64,000 bases of DNA from Microbacterium ureisolvens (GCF_019511645.1 NZ_JAEUAX010000003.1:124001-188000); one strand, 5' to 3'; positions 18,917-28,676 are shown, counted from the stretch's first letter. Program-made: numbers and translations. Notes: a model not told the origin generated them from the letters alone.

Positions 18917-18932
18917 TGTTTCACGTGAAACG
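18917..18932. other. parS site 3
   Basis: TGTTTCACGTGAAACG has the intact 14-base core and one mismatch at the outer 3' base relative to the 16-bp consensus. Confidence 0.93.
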
Positions 18933-19482
18933 ACAGGTCGCGGGCGCCCTTCTTCACCCGGACCGGTGCGGCATGAACGGCGCCATACCAACTGCTGATC
19001 GCCGCGCGCGCCAGCCCTGCCTCGGCTCCACCGAGCACCATGGGCGACGGCCGACTTCTCGGCGCACGGCCGGCGACTGCACCGCCCCTCGCCGTCTCTC
19101 GGTATGCGCTGACTCACTGTTGCCGGGGGCGCATCCACCGGTGCCCGAGGCCACTCGAGCCTGCTCCGTGCGCAGCCGAGAGATGAAGGAACTCACGCAC
19201 ATCACTGAGCTCTTGAACCCCGCGTGCCCGGTTCCCTCGGCGGGTTTCAGGCGCTTAGCGCACTGGGCGGTGGGTGGATCGCATCGAGTCGACGACTCCG
19301 CCGCAGGGGCGCTGGCCCGATCGCCTCGGCCACCCTCCCAAGCCAGCCGCGCGGTCTGGCTCTCCCTTCGTCGACGTCCCGTGCTGATTTTCAGGTCGCT
19401 GCCACGGTCAGCCATCAATTCACTACCGTGCCGACGCCGCTGACCTTGTCGATCACGGGCGGTTGCGTGGACGCAGGAGCGA

Positions 19483-19498
19483 TGTTTCACGTGAAACG
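19483..19498. other. parS site 4
   Basis: TGTTTCACGTGAAACG has the intact 14-base core and one outer mismatch, identical to site 3. Confidence 0.93.
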
Positions 19499-20206
19499 AA
19501 TGCTTCCAGCGGAGGGCTGTCTCACCCGCACGGACCGCGGCGGGGGCTGCATGCCGGGATCCAGGCGAGTAGGCCAGCGCGTGGCGTCGCCGCAGCACCT
19601 CGCTGTAGCCGAGCCCGCCTTCACGGTGCGAAGAGCGGGCACCGCCGAAAGTCCCAGCGGGCAAAACCGACCCGACTGCGAAAGCAGCGGGGACGAGTCA
19701 GGCTGCGCGGCCGGCGATGCGTGTCGAGTGCCAAGCTCTGCGCGTCGCTTGAATGGCAGCGCAACCAGCAGCAGCCCAATGATGGCGTCAACGCCGCTCA
19801 ATCGCTCCGCACGCAGCGCCATCGACGATCAGCTCGCATCGTCGGCATTGTCAGTTGAGTTGGAGTGACCCCGCCCGAGGCACAACATCGGCACCGAGCA
19901 TCGCGTGGCTGCCGGCACCGCAGACGGGCGCCACACCAGCCGCGGCAACACCGCGTGGCTCATCGCCGTGACCTGTGGTGCGGGATCATCGGAGGGCCGA
20001 TCATGCTGATATGTGGTGATTGCATTTTTCGGGCGCAGGGGAGCGCCTTTAGGAACACGGTCTCATCCCAGCCGATGGCGGTTGATTTCCGCACCCGGCT
20101 CAAGTCCCATAGGCACCGCGACGTCTCAGACGAGCTCGTCGACACCCGGGCTCGCGGCGCCGGTCGTGCCGCTCTGAACGACAGCGCGCGCCACGGGTAA
20201 GCGGGG

Positions 20207-20222
20207 TGTTTCACGTGAAACA
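20207..20222. other. parS site 5 (perfect consensus)
   Basis: TGTTTCACGTGAAACA matches the 16-bp parS consensus at every position. Confidence 0.95.
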
Positions 20223-20765
20223 ATCTGTCCGCCGGGCGCCTCGACTCGATCCCTCCCGAGGGGTTCGGGCTCTGCGTCAGTCGCCACACACAGCGTCAAC
20301 GGCGACGATTTGTGGGCGCGACGCGGCCGGCCAACTGCGCCGCGCCTCACCCCACCGCCGACCAGCACATCACCTTGACGCGAGAGCTTGACCCGGCGCG
20401 TCGCGCTCCCACGCCGACAACACCGACGACGCGTCGCGGCCACCCGGGTCATGCGCCAACCTGCGCCCTGAGGAGCGCGCCCGCTGATCGTGGGATCGAT
20501 CGGCCGTTCTCCCACGCGAGCGTCCCAACCCACGGCTGAAGCGTTCGGTGGCTCCCACCCTGGTTCGGCATCGGCCGCGCAGACCTCCTGGACGTGCGCC
20601 GATTCGGCGTCTGGATCGCGCAGCCGGCATGCCCGACCGACACTCGCCAACGGGCTGAATGGAACCGGCGGCGGCTCAGCATCCGTTGAAGGCGTCTCGT
20701 TCGTCGTCCCACTCGTCCCGCCTGGCCATTCATCCGAACGCCGCTGCAAGAATCCTGTCCCGTGG

Positions 20766-20866
20766 TCAGGTCCTGTGGCGTGGTGCCACTTCTGTTGTTG
20801 CCGATGGTGGGCGATAGTCAGACGGTGAGGTAAAGCTCGAGCCGTGCGGGCTCGGTGTGTTGGTGC
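20766..20866. repeat. Decayed repeat, copy B (possible IS end)
   Basis: This is the better-preserved copy. Read on the minus strand, a frame ends with LHQHTEPARLELYLTV and a stop at 20821–20823, and stays open back to about 20975 without a good start. This looks like the C-terminal tail of a lost transposase-like protein followed by an element terminus. The family is unknown, and a chance open frame in GC-rich DNA cannot be excluded. Confidence 0.5.
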
Positions 20867-21382
20867 AGGGTGCGGATGAGCTGCTTTGCTTCATGCCGGA
20901 GACAACTGGCAATCCCACAATGGCCTCCCACGTCAACGACCATGAAGAACCACGGGAAAATGCCACCACGCTGAGCTACTCACCCTGTCGCGTGGGGGAG
21001 ACCGCCAGGTGTCATGCGCAACCCCGCACAGCGCGCATCGCTCCGTGATCGCTCGATCGAGTGGCCGGTGATTCGGGGCATGCGGCCCGTTCCACGGCCT
21101 GCATGCCCAACCACGCACGCCGCGGGGCGGAATGATCCGGCGGCTCGCGCATCCCTTCAACGCGGCTCGCCCGTTCGCCTCTTCGTAGGCGGCCATTCGT
21201 AGGAACCCAGCGAGGGGGAGGACCCGGTCGCGCTCGGGGACGACCGCCGGCAAGCTCCGCGCACTGCCCGCGCTGACGCGGGCGGTGTGATCGTCGGTCG
21301 CAGGCCCCGCACGACGGGCTCGTCCGGCATTCGACCGCACCACCCGTCGCCGACGCGGAGACGCGGACTCAGACGCGATCCA

Positions 21383-21398
21383 TGTTTCACGTGAAACA
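21383..21398. other. parS site 6 (perfect consensus)
   Basis: TGTTTCACGTGAAACA is a second perfect 16-bp match, about 600 bases from the 3' end of rsmG. Confidence 0.95.
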
Positions 21399-22008
21399 CC
21401 GAAACCTGGGTGGCTCATCTCGGTAGTGCGATCGTGATCTCTCGGCCGCGAGAGAGGACGGCGAGCATAGCTGCGGCATTGATTCGACGACCAGCCGGTG
21501 CGCGAAAGGACCGCACGAAGAGGGGGGTGCCCGACGCCCATCCGGTCGATCCACCCGTTGGAGTCGCCTACTCCGGCGAAGCGAGTGCTGTTTCCGAGGC
21601 GGATGGGTGGAAGGGGTACGCAGTCGGCGGCCGCGCGCCAACGTGCGCCGTGCACTTCGAGGTGCATCGTCGCCCAGGCCTGGCGAGTCGGTGGGTCTTC
21701 GTGGGCAACCCGGCCCATGAGTGTCCGACCGGGCGATCAGGCGATTCGACGGCCCGGGCTCGTGTCATTCGACGATGCCCCTGTGATGTGCGTGATGGTC
21801 GTCGCATGCGATGCGCACGGGCGATGGTCGAGTCGACTGCGGACGACCAATTCACCGCGCCCGCAGCGTCCGCGGCCGACAGCAGTCGGTCCAACGCCGT
21901 GTCCCACGTCCCATCACCGGCGAGGCAGCAATCTCTCGATCAACGACCACTGCGCAGGCATCAGTGCCGACAGTGCTCGGACGCGACCGACAACCGACCG
22001 CGTTGGTT

Positions 22009-22638
22009 TCAGCGGACAGTGGCCCGGATCACACGCGACGGTTCGGGGAGCAGCGCCTCGCCGACGATCTCGACGCGGGGGTTGGTGATCTTGAACTTGC
22101 GAAGCTGCTTCTCGGCAGCCTCGATCTCGCTGTTGGCGCTCGTACCCTTGAGGAGGATGAGCTCACCACCGTCACGGACCAGGGGAGCGGTGATCGGTAC
22201 CAGCGTGCGAAGGGCGCTGACGGCTCGTGCGGTCACCGCGTCCAGAACGGGTCCGCGCTTCCAGTCCTCGGCCCGTGCACGCAGCACCTCCACATTGTCG
22301 AGTTGCAGGGACTCCACCTGTTCCGACAGCCACGCGACGCGGCGTTCCATCGGCTCGATCAGCACCCACTCGACATCAGGACGCGCGATGGCGAGCACGA
22401 GCCCGGGAAGGCCGGCACCCGAGCCGACGTCTCCCACTCGGCCTGAAAACAGGGGAGCGATGACCGCGCTGTTCAGAATGTGACGCGACCACAGACGCGG
22501 CGGCTCGAGAGGACCGATCAGTCCGCGCTCTTCACCGTGGTGGCCGAGCGCGGCGGCGAACTGCCGCGCGGCCTCGATGCGGTCGCCGAAGATCTCGGCG
22601 GCGGCCGCGGGTTCCTGCTCGATCTCGATCATCGACAC
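22009..22638 (-). CDS. rsmG: 16S rRNA (guanine527-N7) methyltransferase
   Basis: This 209-residue enzyme (GidB family) methylates N7 of G527 in 16S rRNA. Evidence includes WSRHILNSAVIAPLF, the SAM-binding DVGSGAGLPGLVLAIARPD region and EPMERRVAWL. Loss of RsmG gives low-level streptomycin resistance in many bacteria. The start is GTG 22638 or the in-frame ATG 22632; neither has a strong ribosome-binding site. It lies downstream of khpB in the rpmH–rnpA–yidD–yidC–khpB–rsmG order, with a parS site in the spacer. Confidence 0.95.
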   Translation of the reverse strand: MSMIEIEQEPAAAAEIFGDRIEAARQFAAALGHHGEERGLIGPLEPPRLWSRHILNSAVIAPLFSGRVGDVGSGAGLPGLVLAIARPDVEWVLIEPMERRVAWLSEQVESLQLDNVEVLRARAEDWKRGPVLDAVTARAVSALRTLVPITAPLVRDGGELILLKGTSANSEIEAAEKQLRKFKITNPRVEIVGEALLPEPSRVIRATVR

Positions 22639-22658
22639 GTCGACAAGCTCAGCACGAG

Positions 22659-22674
22659 TGTTTCACGTGAAACG
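22659..22674. other. parS site 7 (rsmG–khpB spacer)
   Basis: TGTTTCACGTGAAACG has the intact 14-base core. It sits in the 42-base gap between khpB and rsmG, just upstream of the rsmG start. Confidence 0.93.
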
Positions 22675-22680
22675 CGCGGC

Positions 22681-23199
22681 TCAGCCGCGACGGATCACCG
22701 TGTGACGGTCGGCGCCCTCGCCGTACGACTCCGACACGAAACCGCGCTCGGCCACGATGTCGTGGACCACCTTGCGCTCGTAGCTCGACATCGCCGGCAA
22801 CGACGCCTGCGAGGCACCGTCATCCAGACGCGCGATCGCCCGGTCGACGAGAGCGGTCAACTCGTTCTGCCGAGCATCGCGCGAACCCCCGATGTCGAGA
22901 ATCAGCCGCGAGAAGCGACCCGTGCGATTCTGCACCGCAATGCGGGTGAGCTCCTGCAGCGCCTGAACGGTGTCGGGCGCCGCGATCAGTGCGACCGACC
23001 CGCCCGAGGGGGCCTCGACCGAAACGTAGGCGCGGCCGGCGCGCACGTCGAGATCGAGGTCGCCGTCGATGTCGGCGATGTCCAGCAGACCCTCGATGAA
23101 GTCGGCGGCGACGTCGCCTTCCTCCTCGAGCTGAGCGACGGTCGCGGGGACCCGCTCTTCGCGCGCGTCGGCAGGGGCGTACTCAGGGGACGTGGTCAT
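22681..23199 (-). CDS. khpB: RNA-binding protein KhpB/Jag
   Basis: This 172-residue KH–R3H protein has a KH-like region (AAPDTVQALQELTRIAVQN) and a C-terminal R3H segment (SYERKVVHDIVAERGFVSES). Jag/KhpB binds RNA, often with KhpA, and affects cell elongation and division. The Jag_N domain of Firmicutes is absent, as usual in actinobacteria. The ATG at 23199 follows GAGGATC at good spacing. It lies 37 bases downstream of yidC on the same strand. Confidence 0.92.
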   Translation of the reverse strand: MTTSPEYAPADAREERVPATVAQLEEEGDVAADFIEGLLDIADIDGDLDLDVRAGRAYVSVEAPSGGSVALIAAPDTVQALQELTRIAVQNRTGRFSRLILDIGGSRDARQNELTALVDRAIARLDDGASQASLPAMSSYERKVVHDIVAERGFVSESYGEGADRHTVIRRG

Positions 23200-23236
23200 T
23201 GGGTGATCCTCGTGGGGTGACGTCGGTCGAATGCGT

Positions 23237-24388
23237 TCAGGAGGCGGAGCCGGTGCCGGGCGTGCCGGAGTCGGTCCCACCGGGGACCTGCCCGCCCTGC
23301 TTCTGGCCGGACCCGGGCTGCTTCTGCCCCTGCTTCTTCGCGCGCTGCTTGCTCACGGGCTGCTGACGCTTCGGGGCTGCGGCCTTGGCGCGCTCGGCCT
23401 CTTCGTACAGGCGCTGCTGCTCGGCGAGGTACTTCTCCATCGGGACGACCTTGCCCGACGAGTCGATCGCCTTGCCCTTCTTCGCGAGGCGCTCCTCACG
23501 AGCCTTGGCGGCGTCCGAGCCCGGGGTCGGCATCTCGCGGATGACGAGGAACTGCTGGCCCATCGTCCACAGGTTCGACACGAACCAGTAGATGACGACG
23601 CCGAGGGGGAAGAAGATACCCGAGAAGATGAAGCCCAGCGGCAGGATATACAGCATGATGCGCTGCATCTGGTAGGCCTGGCCGGTCTTCGCCTCGGGGG
23701 AGAGGTTCTTCGAGATGATCTGCAGCTGCGTGAAGAACTGCGAAGCGATCATGAGCACGACGAGCACGACGAGGATGATGATCGCGGGGGTGTTGCCCGT
23801 GTTGACGGCGTCGATCAGCGTCTCGTGCAGCGACGCGACACCGAAGAGCTTGGCGTTGTAGAACTCCTGTGTGAGCTCCGCGTTCAGCAGACCCACACCG
23901 CCGATGCCGGCCGTCGCGTGCTTGGTCACGTCGTTCAGCACGCTGAACAGCGCGAAGAACACGGGCATCTGCACCAGAAGCGGCAGACAGCTCGAGACTG
24001 GCGTCGTGCCGTGCTTCTTGTACAGCGCCATGGTCTCGCGGCTCATGGCCTCGCGCGAGAGCTGGTCCTTCTTGCCCTTGTACTTCTCCTGAACTTTTCG
24101 CAGTTCAGGAGCGATTTCCATCATCTTGCGCTGGCTCTTGATCTGCCGAACGAACAGCGGGATCATCGCCGAACGCACGACGATCACAAGACCGATGATC
24201 GCGAGGACCCACGTGATGCCGTCGGCAGGCGGAAGCCCGATGGCCGTGAAGAGCCAGTGCCAGAAGACGAGAACCGCCTCGACGGCCCACTTGAGCGGCC
24301 ACAGGATGATCCCGAAGAGGTCGAATCCTCCGTTCGTCGCTGCGGGCGACGGCGACGGCGTCGAGGCGAGGGCTGACAAGAGATCCAT
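23237..24388 (-). CDS. yidC: Membrane protein insertase YidC
   Basis: This 383-residue insertase of the YidC/Oxa1 family has about five membrane helices, including LFGIILWPLKWAVEAVLVFW and LPLLVQMPVFFALFSVLND. The hydrophilic-groove Arg lies in VIVVRSAMIPLFV. The C-terminal tail is long, basic and rich in Gln and Lys (from about residue 300), as in other actinobacteria, and may contact the ribosome. It inserts membrane proteins with or without SecYEG. The ATG at 24388 (MDLLSALAS) was chosen because the upstream open frame shadows yidD. Confidence 0.96.
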   Translation of the reverse strand: MDLLSALASTPSPSPAATNGGFDLFGIILWPLKWAVEAVLVFWHWLFTAIGLPPADGITWVLAIIGLVIVVRSAMIPLFVRQIKSQRKMMEIAPELRKVQEKYKGKKDQLSREAMSRETMALYKKHGTTPVSSCLPLLVQMPVFFALFSVLNDVTKHATAGIGGVGLLNAELTQEFYNAKLFGVASLHETLIDAVNTGNTPAIIILVVLVVLMIASQFFTQLQIISKNLSPEAKTGQAYQMQRIMLYILPLGFIFSGIFFPLGVVIYWFVSNLWTMGQQFLVIREMPTPGSDAAKAREERLAKKGKAIDSSGKVVPMEKYLAEQQRLYEEAERAKAAAPKRQQPVSKQRAKKQGQKQPGSGQKQGGQVPGGTDSGTPGTGSAS

Positions 24389-24396
24389 GCGGAGGA

Positions 24397-24753
24397 TCAG
24401 TCCTTTCCGGTGGGGGCAGGCACGACGAACCCGTGGCGGGTCAGCGCGTGCCGGAAGTTCTTGCGGGGTGGCACGTCGTCGACGCCGCCGACCGCCCAAG
24501 GGTGGCAGCGCGCGATGCGCGCCGCGGTCAGCGCTGATCCCACGACGGCGCCGTGCTGCTGCACCGCGCCGACGGCGTACGCCGAGCACGACGGGTAGTA
24601 CTTGCAGACGTCGCCGTACGTGTGCGAGATCGTGGCCCGGTAGCCGTGCAGCAGAGCGAGCACCGCGTTGCGGGGGAGCAGCGGGATGCTGCGCAGGGAA
24701 TCGGATGCCGAGAACTCGGCGTCTCCGAACGCGTAGGCGGGAAGAACGCTCAT
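24397..24753 (-). CDS. yidD: Membrane protein insertion efficiency factor YidD
   Basis: This 118-residue YidD protein contains the family signature [15 protein letters not shown] and the downstream [14 protein letters not shown]. YidD is a small amphipathic membrane-associated protein that assists YidC-dependent insertion. Its ATG at 24753 overlaps the rnpA stop by 4 bases (ATGA), giving translational coupling, and yidC starts 8 bases after its stop. Confidence 0.94.
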   Translation of the reverse strand: MSVLPAYAFGDAEFSASDSLRSIPLLPRNAVLALLHGYRATISHTYGDVCKYYPSCSAYAVGAVQQHGAVVGSALTAARIARCHPWAVGGVDDVPPRKNFRHALTRHGFVVPAPTGKD

Positions 24754-25085
24754 GCGGCCCTCCGTGCGAGGCATTTCACGACGTCGCTGCGCAGATCATC
24801 GAAGGACGCGGATGCCGCACTCGGCAGAGCGCGGATCACGACGTCGCTGCCCGGCGCGACCGCCTCGATCGACTCGAAGCACAGCGCCTTCAGCCGCCGA
24901 CGCACGGTGTTGCGTACGACGGCGCCGCCGACCTGCTTGCTCACGATGAAGCCGAACCGCGCCGGACCATCGGTCACGACGCGGTTCACGTAGGTGATGG
25001 TGTGCGCTCCGGCACACCGACGACCCCGACGGACGACGGCCTTGTACTCCGCTCCGCGGGTGAGTCGGTTGGGCCTCGCGAGCAC
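24750..25085 (-). CDS. rnpA: Ribonuclease P protein component
   Basis: This 111-residue basic protein is the protein subunit of RNase P, which trims tRNA 5' leaders. The family signature [11 protein letters not shown] is present, preceded by [13 protein letters not shown]. It starts with GTG at 25085, 8 bases after the rpmH stop, and its own stop overlaps yidD by 4 bases, so rpmH–rnpA–yidD–yidC form one operon. Confidence 0.96.
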   Translation of the reverse strand: MLARPNRLTRGAEYKAVVRRGRRCAGAHTITYVNRVVTDGPARFGFIVSKQVGGAVVRNTVRRRLKALCFESIEAVAPGSDVVIRALPSAASASFDDLRSDVVKCLARRAA

Positions 25086-25093
25086 CGCTCGGC

Positions 25094-25231
25094 TCAGGCC
25101 GAGAGCTCGGTGCGCCCCTTGGCGCGGCGAGCCGAGAGGATGGCGCGGCCGGCACGCGTGCGCATGCGGGCGCGGAAGCCGTGCTTCTTGGCGCGGCGGC
25201 GGTTGTTGGGCTGGAAGGTGCGCTTGCTCAT
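25094..25231 (-). CDS. rpmH: 50S ribosomal protein L34
   Basis: This 45-residue protein begins [20 protein letters not shown] and ends KGRTELSA. The sequence is the standard bL34 pattern for a structural protein of the large subunit. It is the first gene of the minus-strand operon leading away from dnaA, the classic bacterial origin arrangement. Confidence 0.97.
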   Translation of the reverse strand: MSKRTFQPNNRRRAKKHGFRARMRTRAGRAILSARRAKGRTELSA

Positions 25232-25540
25232 GGGGACTACTTCCGATCAGGTGTCACCGGGACGCTCGAGACCGGGGACGTGTGTACAGGGGCGACTGCC
25301 ACGAGGGCATAAGTCAACCGATTAAGGCTACGTCGAGAAGCCCGAGAACTCAAACCGAGCGCAGAACGTGTCATTATGCACCGGCGAGGCGGTCGACCCT
25401 GGCACCGACACGCAGGCCGGTTCTACAGTGGAGTTTGCTCACGCGACGCCTCCTGACTAGCGTGGCTCCGGCAGTTATCCACAGGCCTGGACCGACGTTT
25501 CCGCGGCCTCCGGTGGAATCATCAACAACCCGGGGGGGCC
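25232..25540. promoter_or_regulatory. rpmH–dnaA intergenic region with DnaA box
   Basis: The 309-base gap between divergent rpmH and dnaA contains a perfect DnaA box, TTATCCACA, at 25475–25483, placed to autoregulate dnaA. A TTGACT hexamer on the minus strand (25317–25312) is a candidate rpmH −35 element, but I see no well-spaced −10. A run of seven G residues just before the dnaA ATG may serve as its ribosome-binding site. Confidence 0.65.
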
Positions 25541-26992
25541 ATGACACCGCACGAAGTTCCAGATGTACCGGTCTGGACGGCCGTTCTGGACGAACTCGTG
25601 CGAGACGATCGCATCACCCCGCAGCTGCACGGCTTCATCAGCCTGGCGGTACCGCAGGGTGTCATGGGCGGAACGCTCTATCTCGACGTTCCCAACGATC
25701 TGACCGCCGCCCAATTCACCAAGCGCATGCGGGCGCCGATCCTGGAGGCGCTCACACGCGTCGCTCAGGACGTCCAGGACCCGGCGTCGAATTTCCGTGT
25801 CGTCGTGAACCCGGACCTCGCCGACGTGCACCTCACCGCGCCGATCGCCGTCCAGTCGGTCACGGCACCGGTCACGCCGGCGATCGGACTGCAGACCGCC
25901 GCGCCCGTCGGACGCCCACCGCTCGACGAGCCGGGGGATGCAGCATCCGTCTCGCGCAGCGACACCCGGCTGAACCCCAAGTACACGTTCGACAACTTCG
26001 TGATCGGGCAGTCCAACCGCTTCGCCCATGCCGCGGCGGTCGCGGTCGCCGAAGCGCCCGCGAAGGCGTACAACCCGCTCTTCATCTACGGCGACTCGGG
26101 CCTCGGCAAGACGCACCTTCTGCATGCGATCGGCGACTACGCACTGAGTCTGTATGCCGGCATCCGGGTGCGCTACGTGTCGAGCGAGGAGTTCACCAAC
26201 GACTTCATCAACTCGATCGCCAACAACCGCGGCTCGGCCTTCCAGGCGCGGTACCGTGATGTCGACATCCTGCTGATCGACGACATCCAGTTCCTCCAGG
26301 GCCGGGCCGAGACGCAGGAAGCCTTCTTCCACACCTTCAACCAGCTGCACGACCACGACAAGCAGGTCGTGATCACGAGCGACGTGCCCCCGAAGCACCT
26401 CACCGGCTTCGAGGACCGCATGCGCAGCCGGTTCGAGTGGGGCCTCATCACCGATGTGCAGGCGCCCGACCTCGAGACGCGCATCGCGATCCTCCGCAAG
26501 AAGGCGCAGTCCGAGCGGCTCCACATTCCCGACGAGGTGATGGAGTACATCGCGACGGTGGTGTCGAGCAACATCCGCGAGCTCGAAGGCGCCCTCATCC
26601 GTGTCTCGGCGTTCGCCAGCCTCAACCGCTCGACGCTCGACATGTCGCTCGCCCAGACGGTGCTGCGTGACATCGTCGACCAGGACGACGCCAACGTCAT
26701 CTCGCCGACCGACATCATCACGGCGACGGCGGCCTACTTCAAGCTCACCGTCGACGACCTGTACGGGTCGAGCCGCTCGCAGTCGGTGGCCACTGCGCGT
26801 CAGATCGCGATGTACCTGTGTCGGGAGCGCACGAGCCTGTCGCTTCCCAAGATCGGGCAGCTGTTCGGCAACCGAGACCACACGACCGTGATGTACGCCT
26901 ACAAGAAGATCAGCGAGCTCATGAAAGAGCGCCGGTCGATCTACAACCAGGTGACGGAGATCACCGCGCAGCTCGGCCGCAACGGTCGCTGA
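25541..26992 (+). CDS. dnaA: Chromosomal replication initiator DnaA
   Basis: This 483-residue protein has four recognisable domains: an N-terminal DnaB/DiaA-interaction region, a short Pro/Ala/Val linker, the AAA+ core (Walker [14 protein letters not shown], Walker [10 protein letters not shown]) and the DNA-binding domain with the signature [17 protein letters not shown]-DnaA binds the boxes in the downstream spacer and unwinds the origin. It is transcribed toward oriC and dnaN. The linker is short for an actinobacterium. Confidence 0.97.
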   Translation: MTPHEVPDVPVWTAVLDELVRDDRITPQLHGFISLAVPQGVMGGTLYLDVPNDLTAAQFTKRMRAPILEALTRVAQDVQDPASNFRVVVNPDLADVHLTAPIAVQSVTAPVTPAIGLQTAAPVGRPPLDEPGDAASVSRSDTRLNPKYTFDNFVIGQSNRFAHAAAVAVAEAPAKAYNPLFIYGDSGLGKTHLLHAIGDYALSLYAGIRVRYVSSEEFTNDFINSIANNRGSAFQARYRDVDILLIDDIQFLQGRAETQEAFFHTFNQLHDHDKQVVITSDVPPKHLTGFEDRMRSRFEWGLITDVQAPDLETRIAILRKKAQSERLHIPDEVMEYIATVVSSNIRELEGALIRVSAFASLNRSTLDMSLAQTVLRDIVDQDDANVISPTDIITATAAYFKLTVDDLYGSSRSQSVATARQIAMYLCRERTSLSLPKIGQLFGNRDHTTVMYAYKKISELMKERRSIYNQVTEITAQLGRNGR

Positions 26993-27472
26993 AGCGTCCT
27001 CTACACCCCCCGAGGGGCCTGTGCGTCACGACGCGCGGGCCCCTCGGCGCATATGCCCGAAGAAGTTCTTGACACGCGCGGGGAGCAGGGCCATCATTTC
27101 GGTTCTTCACAGTGTGGAAAACCTGTGGATAACTCTCCCAAGCTGCGGAAACCCCTGTGAACGAGCGGGGGAGACCTGTGGATGGATTGAACTGTCCACA
27201 GGTTCTGTCATTCGGCTTTCCGACGGCTCTCCGGAGCGTCTCCACAACTCACACGTGTGTGGTTTCCGTCTCCTGACTGGCAACTCGACTGTTGTCCACA
27301 GTTTCCACAGCCGTTAACACCATGACAAGAAATCCCTGAGATGAACCCCGTCCGATCACCTTTGCGGTGGACAAGTCCCGAGACCCGGATGCGGACTGGC
27401 AATCTCCGAGGCTGGCACTAGCATGAGAACCCCGAGCCCGCAGTCGAAGGGCCCGCTGCAGAGGGAGCGTTC
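26993..27472. other. Chromosomal origin oriC (dnaA–dnaN spacer)
   Basis: The 480-base spacer carries a cluster of DnaA boxes: TGTGGATAA at 27124–27132 (perfect, minus orientation), TTGTCCACA at 27292–27300, and weaker TGTGGAAAA 27113, TGTGGATGG 27177, CTGTCCACA 27192, CTCCACAAC-type near 27240 and GTTTCCACA 27301. Both orientations occur. The sequence just after (27311–27345, with GTTAAC) is locally AT-richer and may be the unwinding element. The switch in gene direction supports bidirectional initiation here. The segment from about 27350 to 27472 probably holds the dnaN promoter. Confidence 0.9.
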
Positions 27473-28627
27473 GTGAAGTTCCACGTCAATCGCGATGTGT
27501 TCAGCGAAGCCGTATCGTTCGTCGTGAAGCTTCTTCCGCAGCGCAACCCCCAGCCGATCCTCGCGGGCGTGCTGATCGAGGCATCCGAAGAGGGTCTCTC
27601 GCTTGCGGCGTTCGACTACGAAGCGTCCGCGCGCACCACGATCGAGGCGACCGTCGACGAGCCGGGCACGATCCTCGTCCACGGCCGGCTCCTCTCCGAC
27701 ATCGCCAGCCGCCTGCCGAACGCGCCGATCCAGATCGAGGTCGACGACGACGGCGGCATCCTGCTCACCTGCGGCTCCGCCCGGTTCACCCTCGCGTCCA
27801 TGCCCGTCCAGGAGTACCCTGCGATCCCCGAGGTCACGGGCGACTCCGGACTCGTGCCGTCCGAGGACTTCGCCACCGCGATCGCGCAGGTCGCCTTCGC
27901 CGCCTCCCGGGACGACGTCACCCCCGTGCTCACGGGCGTGCAGCTCGAGGTCTCGGGCACGAGCCTCAGCCTCGTCGCCACCGACCGCTACCGGGTCGCC
28001 CTCCGCGAGATCCCGTGGGACGCCGGCACCGTGGCGAGCGAGGAGTCGACCACCGCACTCGTGCCCGCCCGCACCCTCACCGAGGTGGGCAAGACGTTCG
28101 CCCACGGGGGCGACATCTCCATCGCGTTCTCGGGTTCGGGCGATCGCGAGATCATCGCCTTCACCGCGGGCAACAAGACCGTGACGTCGCTGCTCATCAA
28201 GGGCAACTTCCCGCCCGTGCGGCGTCTGTTCCCCGAGCAGACCGAGCACCACGCGGTGGTCAACACGGCCGAGCTCGCCGAGGCCGTGCGCCGTGTGTCG
28301 CTCGTGCTCGACCGTTCGGCCCCGCTGCGCTTCACCTTCACCGCCGACAGCGTGTCGATGGATGCCTCGGGCACCGAGCAGGCGCGCGCCACCGAGTCCG
28401 TCGACGCGACGCTGCTGGGCGGCGACGAGGTCACCCTGGGTCTCAACCCCCAGTACCTGCTGGAGTCGCTCGGCGCGGTGAAGAGCGAGTTCGTGCGCAT
28501 CACGTTCACCTCGAGCGAGAACGCGAACAAGCTCAGCCCCGTTCTCATCACGCCGCAGACCTCGGTCGACCGCGCGGGGTCGGACTCGTTCCGCTACCTG
28601 CTGCAGCCGAACCTGCTGCTGCGCTGA
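27473..28627 (+). CDS. dnaN: DNA polymerase III beta sliding clamp
   Basis: This 384-residue protein has three repeated clamp domains, beginning KFHVNRDVFSEAVSFVVK. Segments such as ATDRYRVALREI and the C-terminal YLLQPNLLLR are typical; the tail normally forms part of the protein-binding pocket. The dimeric ring tethers the polymerase to DNA. The GTG at 27473 follows GAGGGAG. A perfect 14-bp inverted repeat spans its stop codon. Confidence 0.97.
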   Translation: MKFHVNRDVFSEAVSFVVKLLPQRNPQPILAGVLIEASEEGLSLAAFDYEASARTTIEATVDEPGTILVHGRLLSDIASRLPNAPIQIEVDDDGGILLTCGSARFTLASMPVQEYPAIPEVTGDSGLVPSEDFATAIAQVAFAASRDDVTPVLTGVQLEVSGTSLSLVATDRYRVALREIPWDAGTVASEESTTALVPARTLTEVGKTFAHGGDISIAFSGSGDREIIAFTAGNKTVTSLLIKGNFPPVRRLFPEQTEHHAVVNTAELAEAVRRVSLVLDRSAPLRFTFTADSVSMDASGTEQARATESVDATLLGGDEVTLGLNPQYLLESLGAVKSEFVRITFTSSENANKLSPVLITPQTSVDRAGSDSFRYLLQPNLLLR

Positions 28628-28646
28628 TCACGGATCAGCGCAGCAG
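28616..28646. terminator. Perfect hairpin across the dnaN stop codon
   Basis: CTGCTGCGCTGATC (28616–28629) and its exact reverse complement (28633–28646) are separated by only ACG. The dnaN stop codon lies in the left arm. No T-tract follows, so it is not a classical terminator. It could attenuate read-through to recF or stabilise the dnaN mRNA. Confidence 0.6.
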
Positions 28647-28676
28647 AACGTCGGTCCCGATCGTGAGGCTTGTGCG

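Larger units (their letters stand above)
17487..22008. other. 4.5-kb gene-free parS field between parA and rsmG
   Basis: No convincing gene is present. Open frames of 200–350 codons exist on both strands, but they overlap each other, use many codons ending in A or T, lack family motifs and often translate the parS sites as FHVK or VSRE. In most related genomes parA follows rsmG closely, so the gap is an insertion or expansion. It holds five whole parS sites (2–6), most of site 1, two decayed copies of a ~100-bp repeat (about 18012 and 20766) and a short AT-richer patch near 20010–20040. The stretch looks like decayed or foreign DNA now serving as a centromere-like region; that interpretation is inferred. 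Confidence 0.75.

Noticed and set aside
18189..21718. Open frames of 200–270 codons in the parA–rsmG gap on both strands
   Set aside because: They overlap one another, use many A/T-ending codons unlike neighbouring genes, show no family motifs and translate parS sites as FHVK or VSRE. Long chance frames are expected in GC-rich DNA.
21410..22483. 357-codon plus-strand frame running into rsmG
   Set aside because: It is antisense to the well-supported rsmG gene over much of its length, and its upstream part lies in the gene-free field.
27250..27260. ACACGTGT-like palindrome in oriC as an eighth parS
   Set aside because: It shares only the CACGTG centre and lacks the GTTT/AAAC arms.
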